The translations under genes and the position numbers were made by a program. Positions 1-9,400 of a stretch of 19,781 nt of DNA are shown here, piece by piece (the first letter of the stretch is position 1; each line of letters begins with the position of its first letter). Source of the DNA: Zygnema cylindricum. Its lineage: Eukaryota; Streptophyta; Zygnematophyceae; Zygnematales; Zygnemataceae. Where the stretch lies: positions 1 through 19,781 of the forward strand of contig JBBHKE010001931.1 of assembly GCA_037447655.1 (NCBI GenBank), written 5' to 3'. A model generated the notes under the pieces. It was not told the origin of the DNA. It worked only from the letters and a program-made list of their open reading frames with translations, and ran no database searches.

Positions 1-36
<36 letters not shown>
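1..36. repeat. (GA)18 microsatellite at the left edge
   Basis: This is an uninterrupted GA dinucleotide run from the first base. It lies in PAA1 intron 13. The true length is unknown because the window starts inside it. Confidence 0.97.
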
Positions 37-38
<2 letters not shown>

Positions 39-294
39 TGATTGTGTACGTTGTGATTCGTCAGTGCGTTGACTATACACTGTTAATACTTATTATGTTC
101 TTACTCTAATAATGATTTACAGTATTGTTCAGTTAAACAATAAAGATGCAGAATGGACTGCTTATTGCTTATTCTTTTTTCGATATTCACACACATCCTC
201 GAGTAACCATGTACCAAAAGAAGACGTAAGTCTTTGTTTAAAAAAAAGAAAACCCTTCTTCCCTTCTACTGGCAAAAAGGTAAATACCTCTCAC

Positions 295-467
295 CTTTCC
301 CCATTCTCTGTCTTGTTACTTAAGGCGAAAATGTTTTTGACAATGGGTCGTCCCAACGTGAGAGTTCCGGTTTTGTCGAAAACAATTGTATCAATTGAAG
401 AAACTCTTTCCAAAACGTCCCCTCCGCGAATAAGAAGGCCACGTCTCGCTCCTAAAGCAGTGCCTAC
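295..467 (-). CDS. PAA1: PAA1 exon 13: phosphorylation site DKTGT, last exon in the window
   Basis: This exon encodes [20 protein letters not shown], then [20 protein letters not shown] and about 16 further residues. Asp714 in DKTGT is the catalytic aspartate phosphorylated by ATP. The acceptor is GTCAG at 468-472. The donor is placed at GTGAGA (294), phase 2, although GTATTT about 8 nt further on is an alternative. I see no further exon between 1 and 290, so the nucleotide-binding domain, TGDN and GDGxND motifs must lie outside the window. Confidence 0.9.
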
Positions 468-3400
468 CTGACTTAAGACAATAATTTTCGATAAAAAATA
501 TTAAATTTCGGTGAAGGAAACAATTGGACTGAACAAAGCCTTCGCTCTGAAAATCCTCCTTGAGGACTTTCGTACTTCATACGTGTGTTAATTGAACCTA
601 AATTTTCTCACCAATTGAAATATAATTTATGATTATTAAAATTATTTTAGCAAAATTTCTTGTTTTTGGCTTCGATCTTCCTATTTTTTTTATGTTTTGA
701 TGAGTTTTAGCTTTCGTTAGATTAGGGTTAACGGACCGAATCTTCCTTGAGGAATTTCATAGCAGAATTAGCGTTTAATTCCCCTTTTTGTTAGTAAATT
801 CATTTCAATTTGTTAAAACTAGTTTCACAAAATTTCTCGTTTGCAGTTTTTGCCCGTTTTCATGCTTTCTCTCACCGACATCCTTTTCCTTCTTTATTTT
901 CTTCTCTTCTTCATCTCGTCTCTTCTCTTCTACCTCTCTTCTCTTTTCCTCTTGTTCTCTTCCTTTCTTTTCTTCTTCCCATCTTCTTGTTGGAAATAGC
1001 CTTGATAGACGTTCCAGGCTCTTAGTCATAATCTAAGATTTAAAAAAATTCTCTCTTGTGTAGCCTCATTACCCTACATTTTTTTTTGCTTCTATTTTTT
1101 TTTCTGTACGCCTCATGCCTCACCTGTACCATCAGAGATCCTCCTGATTCTGATGCATGACTCTGGTACCTGTCGGTTTCCTAGACTATCCCCTAGTGTA
1201 GCCCCTAGTGTCCTAGATTGTCCCTCTAGGTCCCTCGCCTGTCCCCTAGACATTGGGTAATTTCGGATTGTAGATCTCTATTGTGTAATGAGGCTACATA
1301 AGAGAGAAAATTTTCAAATCTTAGATTATGTCTAGCAGCCTGAAACATCTACCAAGGCTATTTCCAAAGAAGAAGCGAAGAAGAGAAGAAGAGGAGAGAG
1401 GCAGAAGAGAAGAGTAGGGATGAAGAAAATAAGAAAGGAAAGTAGGAAGAGAAGAAGAGATGTAGGATATGGGTGAAAGAGAGCACGAAAACGGGAAAAA
1501 ATTAAGCAGAAAACAATAAATTTTGTGAAACTAGTTTTAACAATTCAAAACGAATTTACGAACAATGAGTTTAAATAAACACTATTTTCGACTATGAAAA
1601 TCCTCAAAGACGATTCAATACGTTAAGTCTAATATAACGAAAGCTATAACTAATCAAAACATGCGAAATTAAGAAAACCGAAGCCAAAAACAAAAAAAAT
1701 TGCAAAATAATTTTCATAATCATAAATTATTTTTTATCATCTTCTCTTTCTTCTTTTCTTATTCTTCTCTTCCCATACCTCCACCTATGCATTTTAAGCC
1801 TTTCATTCTTCCATTTTACCACCCCTCTATTCCAACAATATATGAAAAGATTCAATATATGAAAAAGGACTCAGAAAACCTGAAAGGTGTTTAACTATTG
1901 ACACATAAAGGGGTTGTAACAAAAAGGGGTGGTTTATAAAGGGGTTTAAACAAAACTCACCAAAACGGCTGTCGGGGTTGCTAAGCCTAATGCACATGGA
2001 CAGGCAATTACCTATTGACAAAAAACGAAGAAAAAAAAAGTCATTACTTGTAGCCCAAAATTCAAAATATTCCAAGAAGAAAAGAAACAGATAATGGTGG
2101 ACAAACTGCAATCCTCCTCCTCCCCTTTCATTTTTCCCAAAAAGAAAATCTATCCACCGACAACGGATAGAGAAAAATATCTGATTGAAGGACGTACACG
2201 AGAGAGAAAAACTACTACTTGGTTAGAATCTCAAGGCATTTTCTGTTTGAAAAAGTTTTTCGTTTGCAGATAATGTGCCTAAATAAGTACAAATATCTGT
2301 CGCTGTCTGTACTCATGCGCATCTCAACAAGAAGATCTGAATAAATTTTAAAGATTTTAAGAAGCTTAAATAAAACAGGATAAGTAAAAGAAGAACACGA
2401 AACGAGATGCCCTTCACTTTCAAAGAAACTTAACTTCATAAGAAAAAAAACAGTTTAGGCAGACAAACAAAACTGGAAAAAGATGAAGATGAATCCTCTA
2501 GCTTTTCATAATCTTGTGAAAAAAAAAAAAAAACTCACAAGAATATTGCAAGCCAACTGGAGGGCAAGCAATAAAGGGCCGCCAGCTGGAATGACAGCGG
2601 GAAAAAGACGACTGCCAGCTGTACTCCAAAATGCAAACGTGGCAGCTGAAAGACCCATTACTCCATAACAAAACTTTCCAGAAACCTAATAAGAAAACAG
2701 AGAATCGGGAGTAAATTAAGTAAGCAGCCCAAACAATTGAAACGTGAACAGATTGAGGCAGTGAATACGCATAAAATTTATTCGTCAACTCATTTGTATC
2801 TGTAACTTGATGGATTTCTCATTGGAATAAGGTAAGAATCATATTCCAATGAATAAGTCACCCCCGAAGTACGTCTCTGTCGCATGTCTTAGTTTGTTAA
2901 AGCCTCTCTGACGTCAAAAATGAGTTCGACGGATTTTTTTAACAAAGAAAATGGAAGATGACAGTGCCTCGAAAAGCTACGATCCTGGATATCTATATAC
3001 GGCCACAATGCCATTCTCCTTCACTTATATATTAGCGAAGATGATTGGTAGTTCACTCATCTTTTTTTTACCTTCCCAACCTTTCAAATTTTCCAGTTTG
3101 AACTTACTTACTTTCCCAATTTGAGCCTCTTATAAAATCTATAGCTACAACGCCACGGTTTTAATATCTTAGGTTTTTGAAAGTGGATCTTGGACGTGGA
3201 TACACAAAATTACAGCACGTTCTCTAAAACTAAACAATAACTACCCTCAAACGTTTAAGAAAGATAGGACTTCTCCTACCTCATCTGCCAGTCTCTGTAC
3301 AGGAGCCTGTCTAGTCTGAGCATCCTCTACCATTCGAACAATATCTCCGAGAACGGTCTCCCCCCCTGCACGTGTTGCTTCTACCATTATGGCTCCGTTG

Positions 3401-6400
3401 TAGTTAACGGAGCCAGCTGTCACTTCGTCCTGCAACCAACACACAAGAGAAACACTCAAATGAGCTTTTAAGAAATCGCAATTTACAGATAAATATAAAA
3501 CCATTGCAATTGTTCACCTAAAACAGCTCAGGAAAACAAATCAACCATCAAACGACAAACAAAGAAAATCGTCCATGCAATAATTTCTTCTCTCTATTCC
3601 CGCCTCCCTGTTTCGACAAAGCTTAATTAAATCCCGCTGCACTAATAAAATTGTCAAATAGAATCTGCATTCTTCATAATTTAAACAAAGAGCATATTTT
3701 GATCTTATCCGTAGACTTAAGACTATGTAAAAACACAAGAAGAAAACAAGGAGATAGACACACAAACCACTGAAACAGAAAAACTTAAAAAAATAGAAAA
3801 TCCCAGGTAAAGGTAAAAAAGTTGAAGAAAGGAGAGGATAAACCCACCCCTTCTTTTTTTAAAACTGGCAATGGTTCTCCTGTAAGGCTCGATTCATCAA
3901 CCGTAGTTCGTCCACCCTTAACAATTCCGTCAACAGGAACTCTATCCTGAAACCCCATTTTTTCTGTCATTTCTTAAACCTTCATGTCTTCATATTAGCA
4001 TATGCTTTACCATATGAACCGGGTCTTTGCAATTTAAACATTTGTTTCAAGAGGTTGCTCAATGTAAATGCTTTTGAAATAGATCAATTTTTTAAAAAAT
4101 TCCATCCTTTTACAAATTGCCTAAAAACAGAGATTTCCAAAGAAATACATCTTACTCTAAAACTTATAAGATCCAGACCTTTCAAACATACTAGTTATAA
4201 CACGCAATGTAGACATTTGATTATACAAACGGTAAAAATATAAATCCCGTGTTACAAAACATTTTGAACTAACATTTCTGGTTCATATAATACACTTTCA
4301 ACCACGGCAGAAGCAAAAAGTTTCCATTATTTGTAACCAAGTCTGAGAAAAAAAAGGGAAAAAATAAATAAAAAAATCACGCTCAAATCTTTGAACTAGA
4401 GCGGGATCTGGAAACTGTCAGAATCTGAATTCAAGGTCAAAAGATTTAAAAAGCATCAAAAGTACACAGAAGGTCGGAAAAAAGAAATTTACACAGCGGA
4501 ATCCTCACCCCTGGAAGAACCAATACAACATTGCCATCTGTCAAACTGTCGGTAGGCACGGAGATAGTTTTTGGGAGTTCCTCCCCATTAGAGCTCAAAT
4601 TACCATCGGATGAAAGCGATTGACTGACGACAAGACGAGCTTGAGTCGGGAGTAAATTAAGGAGAGCTGTCATATCACTGCTCGCCTGAGTCATATCAAC
4701 AACAAGGTCTTGAAATAAATGTAAGAAAACTTTATAAGAAACATTCTTTATCGTAAGATTTTAATGTACTGTTTTAGCTCAAGGTAGTAATAAGGTGATG
4801 CCAATTCGTCAAACAAAAGATAAAAAATGCCAAATACTCGTCACAGTCAGTTCAAATATACAAATTGCATTCAAGTTTGGCGATTCCCATGCACAATTGT
4901 CAGATTCTTGAAAGTACCAATTAAAACTAAGTGCTAGCTTTTGAATCGCAATTATGGTCGAAGTGGTCTTCTGTATTTATACTAATGCCATCTGTAACGT
5001 CATATGAAGGCATTTAAAGAGGATTTATAATAGGAAGAAAAAAGGAAAAAAATCACAAAAAAAACCTTTAAAGTGATTTTTACCCACTTGTAGCTTGGCT
5101 CTCTCCTCTACTGCCCTCCCAAGCAACACAAAAGCGAGTAACATCACAGGCTCCTCAAAAAACGTAGGCCACCCCTGCAAATTTCAATAAAACAGAAATC
5201 ATGAAGTTTCTCAGCTGCAATGAAATGAAGTTTTAAAGCCAAATTTATGTTTGGGAAGGAGTTGTCAAATTTGCCTAAGAATAAATACATGGAACTTTTT
5301 TGAAAATAGATACATGGCAAATCTATTCCGAGTACTTTTCAGTGAACTGCAAATTGCAGATAATGTAAGATCATTCGAAAGAAAACCATAAAATCAACCT
5401 AGACAAGCTGCTCAGCAAAGTCAGCATTTGGCCTTTTCCGGACATGTCAAGCCACCCGAAGATATTAACGTGACTGACTCCAACATGACCACACACATCA
5501 ACTCAATATAGAATAGAAACCTGGAAACCAGCATAAACGGGACATAAGTCTGTTAATATTGCTATAGCATCGGGATCTATATTGACATGAATATCTGCAT
5601 TGACGTCGGCATCAATCATCAAACATCGAACTTTGAACATTAAACATCAAACATCAAACATCGAACATCGAACATCAAGCATCGAACATCAAACATCAAG
5701 CATCGAACATCTAACATCAAATACTGAACATCAAACATCAAAAATCGAATTTTGAACATCAACATCAAATATCCACTGCAACATCGACATTGAACATTTA
5801 TATCAACGAAGACATCAAATTTAATATCATCCTTGACATTCAAATGCAGAAAGTACAGGGAAAACTTACAAGCTTTGGAAGCAAGGCTGCGACTGAACTG
5901 ACTGCAAATGATGACATCGCTCCGAGGCCCACCAAAGTGTTCATATTGGGGCTCCCTCTCCTCAGACTGATCCAGCCGTCTTCTAGCATTCTGCAACCTC
6001 CTTTCAGAAAATTGTGGGTATACAAATAACCGATCATGTTTTCGAAACTTGTATGAATGACAGTTATTGAAGTTCAGAGTGGTGGAATAAAGTTCTAAAT
6101 CGGTTCATAGTCATCCACATAGTACATTGCAAGTAAGGAAAAGAGGACACTGGGCAACAAATGCCCAATGTGTTATGCAATCATGGAAAAAAAAATAGCT
6201 TTAAAAAAATGATATGATTTTCCCTCCATCAGTGATAAAGTGTTTCGATGTCAAAAGAGTTCTCCATTAAAGCATAAGTCTGGATGATTTACATTTTTTT
6301 CTATACAAAGTTTTTCTTCTGTTTAAGAGAAAATTCGATTCCTTCACCCCCTTCTCCCAGCCTTCCCATTTTTCTGCGCCATTAACATTTTTACTCAATA

Positions 6401-9400
6401 AAAAGTTATAACTCAAGTGCTTGGTAAATATTTAAAGATTGACGGAATTAAAAAAAGAAAGGCACGCAAACTTCCTAGAAAATGCATTCAAGCTACTTTC
6501 TTCCAGGGCCCAAAAGAGCTGTGATTGAGAGCGCTATGTGAATATCTGAAGAATGAGCCACCTTTAACCCAAAAAAATCATAACTTCATAGAAAACCCTT
6601 TTGACGTACTTTCTTCCTGGGCCCAGAAGAGCTGCGATTGAGAGCGCTATATGAAAGTTTGAAGAATGAAGGAAGTGTAACCAAGAGGGACCTGAAGTCT
6701 TAAGAAAGTGAGAAGCATGTCCTGCCAAACAGGCGGCCGCAAGAATCCAAGCCACTGCCAGCCTGCGCCCTATTTTTCAAGAAAAAAACCAATAATTTCA
6801 ATGAGAATTTAGCTAAAACCAGTCAAAAATCATCGTTCATGTGGAAATCTTAACACATAATTTGTACATGTTTAAAAGCTTGACACTGGTTAAAAAGCTT
6901 ATTAATCTGCTATCGCCAAAAGAGTAAAATAATTCTTAGAGTGCAGGTTGAATTGGAATTGATAACACTAACTTAGGGCAAGGTGAAGCGGTATCTTGCT
7001 GTCCTATTTATTTTTGTGGCTTGCCAATCTTGAGAAAGACTCAAGAAATCCCTCAAAAGACAAAAACTATCTTCGGCAAGGAACCACCTGGAGATGATCA
7101 TCCAGATTACCTATTGCAATTATGTCTTATGACTCTAGAAAGATTACCAACAATGATCTTCCTAAGTCGTGTTACAGTTTTGAATGTGAAAACACATGAC
7201 TTTGAGAGTAGAAGAATACAAACATTACCACTCTCTTTAAGCTTTTGGAGCCGCTCTTGACGCTTCCTCTCCGATGCTGGAACTGTTCCACTCCCATTTG
7301 AAGGGCTTCCATTATCTGCATAACTACTTTCAACAGTAAAGAAAACTGAAACAGAATTGTACAAATGTGGCAATGGTTTGAATTGCCTTGAATGTATAAC
7401 CTTTCGATCATTTCAACCAACAGACATGCTGACAGTGGATTAATAATGGATCCCATTGCAAAAGCGAAGGCAGTAAAAACCAACCAAAACAATATTGAGG
7501 ACCCAGGCATTGAAAAATTCCCATCGTGTTCCAGTCGTTAATTTTAACTGAATTTTGACCAGCTTACCGGGACAGCAATCCCACGTTCGAAACAAAAAGC
7601 TGCGTGAATAAAACAAGAAAAAGTTACCTCTTCCTAACACGAGAAGCTAACACATCCATGATTGATACATGATAAGCCATAACCCAGAGTAAATACCTCT
7701 CACAGTGGATGTAAAACCGCATTCGGTGAGGTATTCAGCAAGGGATTTTGCCAGGCCATGCTTTGTCTGTTCGCCACCTGGCAAGCTAGGATTCGCGGAA
7801 AGCTCAGCATGAACCAAAGCTGTTTCTGTGGCCAGATTCACCGAAGCTGAGGCTACTTGAGGCTGTCAAAAAGTTCCAAAAATCCCAAAAAAAATAAAAT
7901 TCCCATATACTCGACATAGATTCCCATGATTCCCATAAACCGTTGCTCACAGTTCAGCTTGAGTTTCTATTGTTCCTGGGTTTAGGCGATGAACATAAGA
8001 TATTCCTCTAATTTGAACAATTCAACGATTGTTATCTCACCAATTGGACAAGTGTACTTCGTACAAGTAAATCTCTAGAAAGCGGTGCTATTCGCTATTA
8101 GAGTACAATATAAATTATTTGACAAATGTTTTAGAAAAAAGGTAAATAGTACCTAAGTTACGCTACGTTGACCAGAATGACTTGTCCGAATTTCTAGCCA
8201 TTTGTACATCGGGGCTTATAATTTTCCATATTTCGAACTTCACCCGTCATTTATTGAACCAGTCACTATATTATTATTCACAGTTCATTATTATGTGTAT
8301 TACAGTAGGTTTACATCCCCACTCCACTTTCACCTTAACTAGTGTAGACTTTGATGGCAAGTTCTGTTTCTGCTTGCAGGAATACAATCCACACAACTTC
8401 GTGCGTAATGGAGGAGCAGTTAACCTTAAACTGGCTTGAACTAAACGCTTCAAAAAAAAACATCAGATTAACATCGTCCAAAAATAGTACAGACCAGAAT
8501 TTACAGTTGACAGCGTACTTGTCAGAGACAGCAAAAGGGCACTAGAAGTGGAATAAACCGGATTTGGGCACAAACGGGCACAGAACTGGTAGCTGTATGT
8601 GTTCTTATCCCAAGTGAGTAATGGAGGCTGTCTTCTTTACAATTAAAAAGGGTTTCGTTCCCCAAAAAGTTGCATTCTTGAAATGGATTGTGGCTAGGTA
8701 AATCATTAGCTCAAACTTCCAATGCACAGGAGTGCCATCATTAATCCAGTTTTTTTTTTGTGTCTGTTTCAAGTTCAAATTGTTGAGCGTGACAAACTGT
8801 TGAACTGTATGATGGTTAAGGGTTGCATACCTACACCAAACGGGCGCTAAGACAATATTTCATTCCTTTTTTTTTGCCCTCTGAACACAAAACAGCGTTA
8901 TTAATACTAATCGTTTTATTCTTTGGACCTGAAAAAAATAATTATTAACACCAAAACAGGTCCTCATGCTAATTATTTCTCAAAGCTAATAGCGATTCAC
9001 GGTTTAGTGGCTCTTATAAGAGATACTACCTCCGACCAACCGATCCAAATCAATCGGTGCCATACTTTTTTTCTATTGTTTAAACGATCATGGTGTCGGA
9101 AAAGAAAGGCAGAAAACTAAGTTTGGAAGAAGGGAACATAATAACAAAACCAATTTACAATTAACAAAAGATGTATTGACATACTTGGGAACAAATCGGT
9201 GCCTTACTCTTTTCCTATTGTCCAAGCAATCAGATTGTCAGAAAAGAAAGTCAAAAAACTAAGTTTGGAAGAGGAACATAAGAATAAAACGAAATTCTGG
9301 TTGACAAAAGATGTGTTGACATACCTGGGACTCCAGAATCTTCTTCACAGAAGCAGCACACCCTCCACAAGACATTCCCTGTTCCACACATTCACCCAGG

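Noticed and set aside
1-290. A fourteenth PAA1 exon
   Set aside because: I translated the minus strand here and found none of the expected blocks that follow DKTGT in PAA1, such as an ESNTTHP-like stretch.
788-1036. Ser/Phe-rich open frames and the Glu/Arg-rich frame opposite them
   Set aside because: They come from the CT/GA-rich arm of the foldback element. Low-complexity composition keeps both strands open.
5622-5774. CRISPR-like array
   Set aside because: The units are 7 bp, contiguous and without spacers, and lie in a plant intron.
5640-5996. 118-residue frame with repeated MFDVRCL
   Set aside because: It is the 7-bp satellite read through in three frames, running into exon 6 in a wrong frame.
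7021-7260. 79-residue plus-strand frame across PAA1 exon 4
   Set aside because: It is antisense to exon 4 and the adjoining intron, with no similarity I can recognise.
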